From assembly GCF_003443655.1 (NCBI RefSeq), contig NZ_CP031941.1:1173501-1237500 (forward strand): a stretch of 64,000 nt of DNA, in the 5' to 3' direction. A program made the position numbers and the translations under genes. This document shows positions 36,865 to 45,490 of this stretch, one piece after another. How positions within the stretch are numbered: position 1 is the stretch's first letter; each line of letters opens with the position of its first letter. The notes beneath the pieces are model-generated. The model was not told the DNA's origin. It did not search any database and worked only from the letters and a program-made list of their open reading frames with translations. Source of the DNA: Nostoc sphaeroides. Its GTDB lineage: Bacteria; Cyanobacteriota; Cyanobacteriia; Cyanobacteriales; Nostocaceae.

Positions 36865-37750
36865 AACCTCGATTGAATTCAGATTTTGTTGGTAAATACT
36901 TAATTAAAACTGCTTCCCATTCTGCAATTGTTGCCGGATCGTAGAGTGGTGTAATTTTGGTAAAGCTAGTCTTAACTTTTTAACTATACCATAACAAACT
37001 CTACTAAATTACTGGTAAATTCGCTTTTGTACGGTAATTACCACCACAAAACTCTAAATTCACCAAGCAGTCCTTAAACTTTTTGCAGAACCTGGGCAAA
37101 GGTTCAGGGGAAAGGATTAAGGCATAAAACGGTAAGGGATGCTTTTGTTTCCCCTTTTCCCTTTAACCGTCTTCTTTTTCCTTGTAACCTATAACCACTA
37201 GAGTGCAACAGTATCTTTTGTAAGATATCTATTGTAGACGTCGAGCAAAATAATTAGTCGTCTGGGAAGTTGCACTATGTAGTGTGACTGAGGACGACTG
37301 GGAAAATTTTATTTGTTTTAATCACAAAAAATATGTGTGCTTGTTGAAGAACTATAGGACACGGGCTAGTTTGAAAGTTTTTGACTGACAGGGAAATTTG
37401 CAATTGAGTAGAAATATCTACTGTTTCTATTTATTTAAACGTTATTTACAATATCGCAAACATCTAACTTTAGGCTGAATCATCGCAAATCTTTATATAA
37501 TCTTAATTTTTCGTCCATTGGAGGTTTTGCTTTGAACGATAGGAGCGATGCCTACGGCGGTAAACTACGCATGGCAAAATTGGCGGTACAGCCATAAGCT
37601 CACCATATAGCTTTTTTGTCTTCAGAGTCAGCATTTGAAGTTTGTGTAAAAAATTTCTAGCGAAGATGTTAGTTTCCTTGGGGAGATGGGTAACCTCATA
37701 ACGGGAGGCTTGCTACTACCTAAGTATTTACCGCAGCAAGTATATGAGGC
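36865..37750. other. Long intergenic region, 886 bp
   Basis: No gene is supported. It contains one degenerate GCGATG element at 37545-37570 (GCGATGCCTACGGCGGTAAA), poly-pyrimidine stretches near 37145-37190, and, just before the next gene, paired elements CTTGCT/AGCAAG and CCTC/GAGG that might fold into a leader RNA. I see no sequence that I can assign to a known ncRNA. Confidence 0.5.
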
Positions 37751-38176
37751 ATGGCTGGTTCTGGGGAAGAATACGTAATTATCCGTAAAAAGCAGATTGA
37801 GCGGCGACAGAAGATTGTAACCATAGTGTCGTTAGTGTCGTTTGTTGGTTCTACGGTGTTTGCAGTAATTCCGGCAATCCAACAGGCTAGTCAACCTAAG
37901 CCAGTAAGTGCGTCTCCTTCTGTTGAGTCAGAATTACAACAACAGGCGCGGGGCTATGAGTTGGTTTTACAACGGGAACCAGAAAACCAACTTGCTCTAG
38001 AGAAACTGTCTATAGTGCGGTTGCACTTGAAGGATGCTAAGGGTGCGATCGCACTTTTGGAGAAGCTGGTGAAGTTGCACCCTGATCGGCAAGATTACAA
38101 AGTTGTATTAAAGCAGATTAAGAAGCAAGAGGGAAATAGCGATTCCCAGACAAATAACGAGCCGAAGTCTAATTAA
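37751..38176 (+). CDS. Membrane-anchored TPR protein
   Basis: A 141-residue protein with one transmembrane segment at about residues 23-44 (IVTIVSLVSFVGSTVFAV) after a charged N-terminus, then one to two TPR helices pairs (RGYELVLQREPENQLALEKL and GAIALLEKLVKLHPDRQDY). The C-terminus is hydrophilic. It is probably a scaffold anchored in the inner or thylakoid membrane. Directly downstream is a second, untranslated copy of its last TPR unit, so this gene may be a shortened version of a longer TPR protein. Confidence 0.7.
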   Translation: MAGSGEEYVIIRKKQIERRQKIVTIVSLVSFVGSTVFAVIPAIQQASQPKPVSASPSVESELQQQARGYELVLQREPENQLALEKLSIVRLHLKDAKGAIALLEKLVKLHPDRQDYKVVLKQIKKQEGNSDSQTNNEPKSN

Positions 38177-38283
38177 TAAAGGGTGCGATCGCATTAATGG
38201 AGAGGTTGGTGAAATTGCATCCTAACAGGCAGGATTATCAGACTGTGTTGGCGGATGTGAAGAAGCAGGAGAGCGATCGCTAG
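38177..38283 (+). pseudogene. Detached extra TPR unit
   Basis: Just after the stop codon the sequence reads GAIALMERLVKLHPNRQDY and TVLADVKKQESDR to a stop at about 38283, a second copy of the final TPR of the preceding gene, with HIP1 sites at both. It has no start and is out of the upstream frame. Confidence 0.7.
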
Positions 38284-38467
38284 ACAAATAGTTCAACAAA
38301 CTTAATTGAGATTTATTGTCTAATTAAACTATATAGCCAAACAAAATCATCTTCACTTTTGACTTAAGCGTTTCATGCTATAAAGCATTTTTTAAAGATT
38401 TACTATAATACGATTGTGTTTTGGCAAAGCTTTATGTTTCTAATTAAACTTCTGAGAATAAATAATT

Positions 38468-41400
38468 ATGAATTTCGATAAAAATCAAGAATTTTGCTCA
38501 ACAGGTGAAATCGGAATTATTGAAAGATTTATTGGTGATAAAAATATAGTTTTTGATGTTGGTGCTAATGTAGGGAGTTGGAGCAAAACGGTTTTACAAA
38601 AGCATGAGCAAGTTCAAATACATTTGTTTGAGCCTGTACCTGATAACTATAAGAAACTGAATAATAACTTAGTAGAGTGGTTAGAAAAAGAAAATATACA
38701 CCCTAATCAAATTGCAGTAGCTAACCACGAAAATACACAAACTTTTTATTACTATGAAGATAATCCGGCATGGAGTACCTTTTATCGCCGTTTCGATGTG
38801 GAAAGACAATATAGTCTTAAACCACCCATTGAATTACCAGTGGTCACTACAACTATTGATAAATACTGTCAGCAATTACAAATCAACAGAATTAACTTCT
38901 TAAAAATTGATACTGAAGGAGGAGAATTAGATGTTCTCTATGGAGTAAAAGAATTACTTAGAAAAGGCAAAATTGATTATATACAATTTGAATATGGCGG
39001 GACATTTCAAGATGCTAGTATTACTTTAAAACAAGTATTTAATTATTTACAAAATTTCAGATATTTTTTGTTAAAAATAGAGGTAGAAAATTTAATTTAT
39101 ATACCAGAGTTTTTACCGGAATATGAAAATTTTGAATATAGTAATTACTTAGCAATTAATGAACGCTTCAAATCAGCTATTTTAGGACAAAAGCCTCAAA
39201 TGCTTCCCTTAGCGGAACTTTGTGCCAGTAACTCTGTAAAACCCAGAGGTGTGATTCATGTTGGAGCGCATGAAGGACAAGAATTGAGTGATTATTTAGC
39301 AATGGGGGTAGAAAAGATACTTTATATCGAAGCTAACCCAATTGTATTTGAAAGATTACAGAAAAACATAGCCAATTATTCTAACGTTCAAGCAGTTTGT
39401 TGTGCTATTGGTAACGAGAATGGTACAGTTACTTTACGTATAACTTCAATGGATCAGAGCAGCTCTATTTTGCCTTTGAAAGTATCGTCGGAAATATATC
39501 CCATGATTAAGGAAACTGAGCAAATTACAGTACCGTGTAAAACTCTTGATAGTTTGTTAGAAGAATTCAACCTAAATCCGGCTGACTTTAATATCCTCAA
39601 TATTGATATTCAAGGAGCAGAACTATTAGCATTACAAGGGGCAACTAAAACATTAAAATACATCGAAGCTATTAACACAGAAGTCAACTATGAAGAGCTT
39701 TATGCCGGATGTGCCTTAATTGATGAAATAGATGACTTTTTAGAAACCTATGATTTTGAAAGAATAGCTACAACTACACCTTATCATTCATCTTGGGGAG
39801 ATGCTTTTTATACTAAAAAAGCAATAATCACCATGTCAACTCTAGGAAAAAATGGGAGATTTGCTAATCAAATTTTTCAATATGCTTTTTTAAAAATATA
39901 TGCCCAGGAACATAATCTGAGAGTAGAAACACCATCTTGGATAGGACAGACTCTTTTTGAACATAATGAGCCACCTATTTCCCAATTACTACCAGTATTT
40001 CCAGAAATAACCAATAATATCAAGGATGCAATCATCCCCAATACAGACCAAGTATTTAAGAATGTTGATTTTTGGGGATATTTTCAATACAACACTAAAT
40101 ACTATGCTCCACATAAAGAGTATTTTCGTTCTTTATTTCAGCCAGTAGCAGAAATTAAAGCGAAAGTTGAGCAAGGGGTTCAAAGTCTTCGTAATAAAGG
40201 AAAAACTGTAATTGGGATTCATTTACGGCGAGGAGATTATGGTTATCAACATTTTTTCATCGCACCGAGTCAATGGTATCTGGAATGGTTAGAGAATATT
40301 TGGGCAACCCTGGATGAACCAGTATTATTCATTGCCAGTGATGAAATAGATAAAGTCAAACAAGATTTTAGTCCATATAATCCGGTAACAGCTAGAGATT
40401 TAAATTGTGAATTAGATCAAGCAGATTTTTATCTAGACTTTTACTTACTTAGTAAATGTGATATTTTAGCAATTTCTAACAGTTCTTTTTCTTTCGCTGC
40501 TGCGATTTTAAATGAACAAGGAAAGTTATTTATGCGCCCACATTTACCGTCAAAAAAACTGATTCACTTTAATCCTTGGGCTGCCGAGACAATCTTCCGT
40601 GATGCCAAAATTGAACATTACCAAAAACAAACATCTTCGGAAATTAAATCTAAATTAACAACCCCCGTTGCGTTTTTAATATTTAACCGCCCTGATACTA
40701 CTACGAGGGTATTTGAAGCAATCCGTCAAGCTAAACCGCCTAAATTATTAGTAGTAGCAGATGGAGCGAGAGTAGCTCATCAGGGAGAAGCAGAAAAATG
40801 CGCCGCTACAAGAGCAATTATTAATCAAGTTGATTGGGAATGTGAAGTATTAACTAATTACTCTGATGTTAATTTAGGTTGTCGAAAAAGAGTTAGTAGT
40901 GGTTTAGATTGGGTATTTTCTCAAGTTGAAGAAGCGATTATTTTAGAAGATGATTGTCTTCCTCACTCTAGCTTCTTCCGCTTTTGTGAAGAGTTATTAG
41001 AAAAGTATCGTCATAATTCCAGAATCATGTTGGTTTCTGGACAGAATCTCCAGTTTGGACAAAAAACACGAAATTATAGTTATTATTTTTCTCGTTATAA
41101 CCATTGTTGGGGATGGGCTACTTGGAAAAGAGCATGGCAATATTATGATGATACTATGGCACTTTGGCCTCAAGTGAGAGATGAAAATTGGCTATTTGAT
41201 ATTCTCCAAGATGAACAAGCATTTAGATACTGGTCAGCAACTTTCCAAGGTATCTATGAAGGATTTGATAGTTGGAATTATCCTTGGCTATTTGCTTGTT
41301 ATATAAATCAAGGTTTAAGTGTTTTACCAAATATAAATTTAGTTTCTAATATTGGTTTTGGAAAAGAAGGAACTCATGCAACAGATTCAAATAGTATACT

Positions 41401-42763
41401 ATCTAATATACCTGTTGAAGAAATACAGTTTCCCTTAAAACATCCTCCTTTTATAATCAGAGATACCCTAGCAGATAATTTTACTGAAAGAACTTTTTAT
41501 AGTGGAACTTTACCTAAAATAGAACAGGCTATTAATATCACAAAATTATTGAATAATGCTATTTATTTACTTGCTATAAACACAAATAAAATAAATCTGC
41601 AAAATACAACTTTAGTAACCATATCTTCCGTAGATATAGAACTCACTTTACTGAGCTTAGTAATTTCTAATTTAAACGCAAACTTTAATAGAGTATTATT
41701 TTTCACATCTGAGGAAATTGATCAAAGGTATTTAGAATTTTTCCCACAATTAGAAATTATTAAAATTGCTCCTATAGGAAATTTAGTTGAATATAGCCGA
41801 TTTGTTATCAAAGAGCTTAATTCATTTATAGATACTGAATTTTGCTTAGTTACACAAGGAGATGGTTTTATTATCAATCCTCAGCTGTGGTCAGAGGAAT
41901 TTTTAAATTATGATTATATTGCTGCACCTTGGCGTAAACAAACTCATCTAGTTAATTCTCAAGGTAAAACTGTAGATATACTTGACTTAACTAAAAATAG
42001 AGTAGGCAATGGTGGTTTTTCCCTAAGAAGTAAAAAATTACTAGAAGTATCTTCACAGTTAGATTTTGATAACCTAAAAACATCTTCGTTATCGGAAGAT
42101 TTGATTATCTGCCATTATTTTTATGACTGGTTTAAAGATCAAGATATTAAATTTGCACCTTTAGAAATAGCTGTCAAATTTAGTTTTGAGCAACCAATAG
42201 AAGAAATTGACAACTTTTCTTGGGAAAATACTTTTGGATTTCATGGAAAAACTTCTCTTATTCCTGTCTTAAATAAATTATCTCAAGATTTTAATTTAGA
42301 TTGTACTTCAGAAAAACAGCAAAACAGCAATTTTATAAATGATTTTAAATTGAAGGAAATAAATATAGTCATTTTTCCAGATTGGTCAGTAGATGAAGAC
42401 GATTTAGGTGTTGAAATACAACAAGTTATTCAAAGTATAGCTACTCACCCAGATAAGAGCAAAATTACACTTTTAATTGATACTAGCGATACTTCGGGTG
42501 AAGAAGCCGATATTTTTCTAGCGGCTATAGCTATGAATATAATGATGCAAGAAGAAATAGATATAACTGAGGAATTAACAATTTCCTTAATAGTTGATTT
42601 GACGGAAATTCAGTGGCAAACTTTACTCCCTCTTATTAATGCGAGAATTTCTTTAAAACATGAAAATCAAAAGATAATTGTCAGCAAACAAGTAGAGCAA
42701 ATTCCTTCATATTTTCTAAAAAATTTAAAAGAAGTAAGTACAGTACAGTTTTTTTTAAGCTAG
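38468..42763 (+). CDS. Five-domain FkbM methyltransferase / glycosyltransferase fusion
   Basis: A 1431-residue cytosolic enzyme assembled from glycan-modifying domains. In order: FkbM methyltransferase 1 (about 10-235; VFDVGANVGSWSK, LKIDTEGGELDVL), FkbM methyltransferase 2 (about 250-450; GVIHVGAHEGQELS, NILNIDIQGAELLAL), a GT11-type fucosyltransferase-like domain (about 455-715; TLGKNGRFANQIFQYAF, IGIHLRRGDYG), a GT2-like transferase (about 728-1035; VAFLIFNRPDTTTR, AIILEDDCLPHS, CWGWATWKRAW), a DUF5672 domain (about 1048-1290; VTQGDGFIINPQLW, VGNGGFSLRSKKLL) and a C-terminal domain (INIVIFPDWSVDED) also found in cyanobacterial glycosyltransferases. It probably builds and methylates a fucose-containing surface or pilin glycan. 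A GT41-like pseudogene follows at once. Confidence 0.85.
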   Translation: MNFDKNQEFCSTGEIGIIERFIGDKNIVFDVGANVGSWSKTVLQKHEQVQIHLFEPVPDNYKKLNNNLVEWLEKENIHPNQIAVANHENTQTFYYYEDNPAWSTFYRRFDVERQYSLKPPIELPVVTTTIDKYCQQLQINRINFLKIDTEGGELDVLYGVKELLRKGKIDYIQFEYGGTFQDASITLKQVFNYLQNFRYFLLKIEVENLIYIPEFLPEYENFEYSNYLAINERFKSAILGQKPQMLPLAELCASNSVKPRGVIHVGAHEGQELSDYLAMGVEKILYIEANPIVFERLQKNIANYSNVQAVCCAIGNENGTVTLRITSMDQSSSILPLKVSSEIYPMIKETEQITVPCKTLDSLLEEFNLNPADFNILNIDIQGAELLALQGATKTLKYIEAINTEVNYEELYAGCALIDEIDDFLETYDFERIATTTPYHSSWGDAFYTKKAIITMSTLGKNGRFANQIFQYAFLKIYAQEHNLRVETPSWIGQTLFEHNEPPISQLLPVFPEITNNIKDAIIPNTDQVFKNVDFWGYFQYNTKYYAPHKEYFRSLFQPVAEIKAKVEQGVQSLRNKGKTVIGIHLRRGDYGYQHFFIAPSQWYLEWLENIWATLDEPVLFIASDEIDKVKQDFSPYNPVTARDLNCELDQADFYLDFYLLSKCDILAISNSSFSFAAAILNEQGKLFMRPHLPSKKLIHFNPWAAETIFRDAKIEHYQKQTSSEIKSKLTTPVAFLIFNRPDTTTRVFEAIRQAKPPKLLVVADGARVAHQGEAEKCAATRAIINQVDWECEVLTNYSDVNLGCRKRVSSGLDWVFSQVEEAIILEDDCLPHSSFFRFCEELLEKYRHNSRIMLVSGQNLQFGQKTRNYSYYFSRYNHCWGWATWKRAWQYYDDTMALWPQVRDENWLFDILQDEQAFRYWSATFQGIYEGFDSWNYPWLFACYINQGLSVLPNINLVSNIGFGKEGTHATDSNSILSNIPVEEIQFPLKHPPFIIRDTLADNFTERTFYSGTLPKIEQAINITKLLNNAIYLLAINTNKINLQNTTLVTISSVDIELTLLSLVISNLNANFNRVLFFTSEEIDQRYLEFFPQLEIIKIAPIGNLVEYSRFVIKELNSFIDTEFCLVTQGDGFIINPQLWSEEFLNYDYIAAPWRKQTHLVNSQGKTVDILDLTKNRVGNGGFSLRSKKLLEVSSQLDFDNLKTSSLSEDLIICHYFYDWFKDQDIKFAPLEIAVKFSFEQPIEEIDNFSWENTFGFHGKTSLIPVLNKLSQDFNLDCTSEKQQNSNFINDFKLKEINIVIFPDWSVDEDDLGVEIQQVIQSIATHPDKSKITLLIDTSDTSGEEADIFLAAIAMNIMMQEEIDITEELTISLIVDLTEIQWQTLLPLINARISLKHENQKIIVSKQVEQIPSYFLKNLKEVSTVQFFLS

Positions 42764-42864
42764 GTAATAGCTTATTTGTTCAAGGTAAATATCAAGAAGC
42801 GATCGCGCAATATCAAAAATTCCTAAAAATCCAATCAGGTGATGCAGATATTTATTGTAACTTA

Positions 42865-42955
42865 TAGCGGTTATCGATTGGATGAGAACACCAAAGTCCT
42901 TGCTGTCAAATCATTCCAGCATTTTTTTTGTATCTCACTGAACTGCACACCGCTA
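42865..42955. mobile_element. 91-bp MITE (TAGCGGT ends, TA duplication)
   Basis: TAGCGGT at the left end and ACCGCTA at the right end are inverted, each flanked by TA (42863-42864 and 42956-42957). Removing the element plus one TA joins TGTAACTTA to AGCTATTGC and restores the TPR frame. A relative lies at 49176-49278. Confidence 0.85.
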
Positions 42956-43496
42956 TAAGCTATTGCTATAGACAGTTAAACCTGCTAGATGAATATTTTA
43001 GTACTCTCCAGCAAGGAATTAAGCTTTACCCTACAGATGAAAGACTACATTTTTCATTAATCATCGATTTGCGGCAGAATGGACGTATTCAAGAATCAAT
43101 TTTAAGTGCCGATCATGCTGCTAAATGCTTCCCTGATGATTATACTTTTCAACTCCTCAAATATTTAACAGTTCCATCAATATATGAGAATCAGGCGGAA
43201 ATTAACTTTTTTCGCCAGCGCTACACCCAAGGGCTACAAAAGTTAATTCAGTATACATCTCTTAAAACTACACAATAACAACATAGTGCTTTAGCAGGTA
43301 TAGCTCGCCTCACAAACTTTTTCTTATCATATCAAGCACAAAATGATATAGATTTGCAACGCCAATATGGAAACTTAGCGCATGAAATTATGGGTGTTAA
43401 CTATCCACAATGGGTGGTTCCTTTATCTATGCCTAAGCTTCAGCCTAATGACAAAATTCGTATTGGTTACGCTTCCCATTACCTACATTGTTATAG

Positions 43497-43662
43497 CTGA
43501 CTTTTCCCGTTATCTCCTTGATTGAGCGATCGCTTACTATACGCCTAGCTCAAAGCCCTATTCTCTCGTGATTTATTGTCACTAATATTAAGTTATTGAG
43601 AATAAACTATAATCTGAAACTCCTGCTGCTTCGTTGTTTCATGACTTAACGGGAAAAGTCAG
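43497..43662. mobile_element. 166-bp MITE with 16-bp TIRs and 10-bp target duplication
   Basis: CTGACTTTTCCCGTTA (43497-43512) and TAACGGGAAAAGTCAG (43647-43662) are perfect inverted repeats. ATTGTTATAG flanks on both sides (43487-43496, 43663-43672). Removal restores the GT41 frame. The 10-bp duplication again resembles IS4-family insertion; no transposase is inside. Confidence 0.9.
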
Positions 43663-44676
43663 ATTGTTATAGTGGGACACTTTGGTTAACAGGTTGGTTG
43701 CGTCAGAGCAATCATGAAAGCTTTGAAATCTACTGCTATTACACAGGAAATGAGCCAGATCCAATTACCCAAAAATTTCAAGAATATAGTGATGTTTTCC
43801 ACCATATTCCTTATAATTTATCAGCAGCCTGTGAACAAATAATTGCTGATAAGCTGCACATTTTAGTTTTTCCCGAAGTTGGGATGAATCCGCAAACTCT
43901 GCAAATGGCAGGTCTGCGGCTTGCGCCTGTGCAATGTGTCGCTTGGGGACATCCGGTAACAACTGGCTTACCTACAATTGATTACTTTTTATCTAGCGAG
44001 TTAATGGAACCTGAAAATGGCCAAGAGCATTATTCAGAAAAATTAATTCGCTTGCCTAATATTGGCGTTTCTTATCCTAAACCGTATATTCCACCAGTTA
44101 TCAAAACTCGCTCAGATTTTCAGCTACTAGATGATGCGGTTATCTATTTATGCTGTCAAGCTCCTTTCAAGTATCTACCGCAATATGATTTTATTTTTGC
44201 TGAAATTGCTCGGCGTGTTCCGCAAGCTAAATTTGTGTTTTTGCGTGGTACTTTACTTCAGCCACGCCTGAAGCGGGCTTTTGCTGCTATCGGTTTGAAC
44301 AGCGAGGATTATTGTGTATTTATCAGTATTGCAGAGCGACTGGACTATCTAATGATTAACTTACTTTCAGACGTTTATCTAGATACCTTCACCTGGTCTG
44401 GTGGTAAATACTAGCTTAGAAGCGATCGCTTGTAACTTACCTATTGTTACTTGTCCAGGGGAATTTATGCGGGGTCGTCATTCTGACAGCTTTCTGAAAA
44501 TGCTAGGAGTGACAGATACTATTGCTGAAAATGAAACTGAATATATTGAAATTGCTGTCAAATTAGGACTAGACCAAGCTTGGCGACGCAGCATTGCAGA
44601 GCAAATGGCCCAAAATCACGATCGTCTCTTTGATGATAAAGCTTGTGTCGCAGGTTTAGAAGCCTTTTATAAAGAA

Positions 44677-44784
44677 GTTTGTAGTAAGCACTTCAGTGCT
44701 TAAATTTGTAATTACAGAGGAGGAGGACTAAAGTCCTCACTACAAACAATTCAAAAGTTTGTAGTAAGCACTTCAGTGCTAAAA
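44677..44784. repeat. REP-like triplet upstream of RAYT
   Basis: GTTTGTAGTAAGCACTTCAG occurs at 44677 and again at 44757; between them the inverted form GAGGACTAAAGTCCTCACTA with CAAAC ends at 44747. Each unit has a hairpin next to a conserved GTAGT tail. The first unit supplies the last codons and stop of the upstream pseudogene. Confidence 0.85.
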
Positions 44785-44790
44785 AAATCT

Positions 44791-45423
44791 ATGTATGAAT
44801 ATTGGAAGCTTACAGCAGAACAAAAAGCTGAACTAGTGAAATATCGCTTAAGCCAGGGTTATCCACCACACTCACCACCACATGAAGTCCGAGATAAACA
44901 ATTTTATTTGCTAACTGTAGCTTGTTATGAACATCAGTGTCATATACACACTGAATCTCGTCGTCAGCAATTGCTAGATATGATTTTTGATAGGTTTGGT
45001 GGGAGTGTAAATGAAGAGAGGAGCGCTAAAGCGCTCACTACGAACTTAAGAATTTGTGCTTGGGTGGTTTTGCCTAATCACTATCATCTACTGATTGATG
45101 TTGAAAATTTTGATGTATTAGGTGAATTATTTCGGAGAATACATGGTGCGCTTTCTCGACAGTGGAATATAGAAGACAATATTACTAAGAGAAAAATTTG
45201 GTATAGTTGGAGCGATCGCGCTATTCGCTCGGAAAGACATTACTATACAACTGTTAACTATATTCATTACAACCCAGTTAAACATGGTTTAGTCAAATCT
45301 CCTTACGACTGGGTTGAAAGTAGTGTTCACTGGTATTTACAAGCTTGTGGACGGCAATGGCTGCGTGATTGTTTGACTCAGTATACAGTGCAAGATTATG
45401 GTAAAGATTGGGATAATTTTTAA
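44791..45423 (+). CDS. REP-associated (Y1 HUH) transposase, RAYT
   Basis: A 210-residue RAYT, only distantly related to the one at 1686-2384. The HUH motif is LPNHYHLLID and the catalytic tyrosine candidates are in RHYYTTVNYIHYNPVKHG, so the active site looks intact. The start chosen is ATG at 44791 (MYEYWKLTAEQKAELVKYRL) because the upstream GTG at 44776 lies inside a REP-like repeat. Repeats of one family flank the gene on both sides (44677-44784, 45425-45486), and one copy (45018-45045) sits in the frame, encoding EERSAKALTTN. This fits a RAYT with its cognate REP sequences. Confidence 0.88.
   Translation: MYEYWKLTAEQKAELVKYRLSQGYPPHSPPHEVRDKQFYLLTVACYEHQCHIHTESRRQQLLDMIFDRFGGSVNEERSAKALTTNLRICAWVVLPNHYHLLIDVENFDVLGELFRRIHGALSRQWNIEDNITKRKIWYSWSDRAIRSERHYYTTVNYIHYNPVKHGLVKSPYDWVESSVHWYLQACGRQWLRDCLTQYTVQDYGKDWDNF
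45018..45045. repeat. REP-like unit inside RAYT gene
   Basis: GAGGAGCGCTAAAGCGCTCA followed by CTACGAAC matches the flanking units in layout (hairpin then CACTACRAAC tail), with a compensated stem sequence. Confidence 0.85.
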
Positions 45424-45424
45424 T

Positions 45425-45486
45425 GTTCGTAGTAAGGGCTTCAGCCCTTATTAACAATCTATTTTGAGGGCTGAAGCCCTCACTAC
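45425..45486. repeat. Inverted REP-like pair downstream of RAYT
   Basis: GTTCGTAGTAAGGGCTTCAG at 45425 and GAGGGCTGAAGCCCTCACTA at 45466 are inverted relative to each other, 15 bp apart, like a BIME. They separate the RAYT from the convergent GT41 gene by a few bases. Confidence 0.85.
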
Positions 45487-45490
45487 TAGC

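Larger units (their letters stand above)
42765..44703 (+). pseudogene. TPR-GT41 (O-GlcNAc transferase-like) glycosyltransferase, disrupted
   Basis: The ancestral protein begins with TPRs (LGNSLFVQGKYQEAIAQYQK) and continues to the GT41 catalytic half: KIRIGYASHYLHC, then GTLWLTGWLRQSNHESFE, LVFPEVGMNPQTLQMAGLRL, PVQCVAWGHPVTTGLPTIDY, and after a one-base shift near 44397 NTSLEAIACNLPIVTCPGEF. Damage: a 91-bp MITE at 42865-42955, a CAA-to-TAA stop at 43276-43278, a 166-bp MITE at 43497-43662 and the frameshift. Frames 42928-43278, 43698-44414 and 44401-44703 are its pieces. The last codons CSKHFSA and the TAA come from a REP-like repeat. It is a dead relative of the intact gene at 45491-47686. 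Confidence 0.9.

Noticed and set aside
36780-36990. A coding-like minus-strand frame (YDPATIAEWEAVLIKYLP) overlapping the small DUF4327-like gene.
   Set aside because: It has no ATG, GTG or TTG start in frame, and the overlapping 72-residue frame is the better gene. It might be a remnant but cannot be supported.
43698-44703. Two independent small glycosyltransferases.
   Set aside because: They are consecutive parts of one GT41 gene separated by a one-base frameshift.
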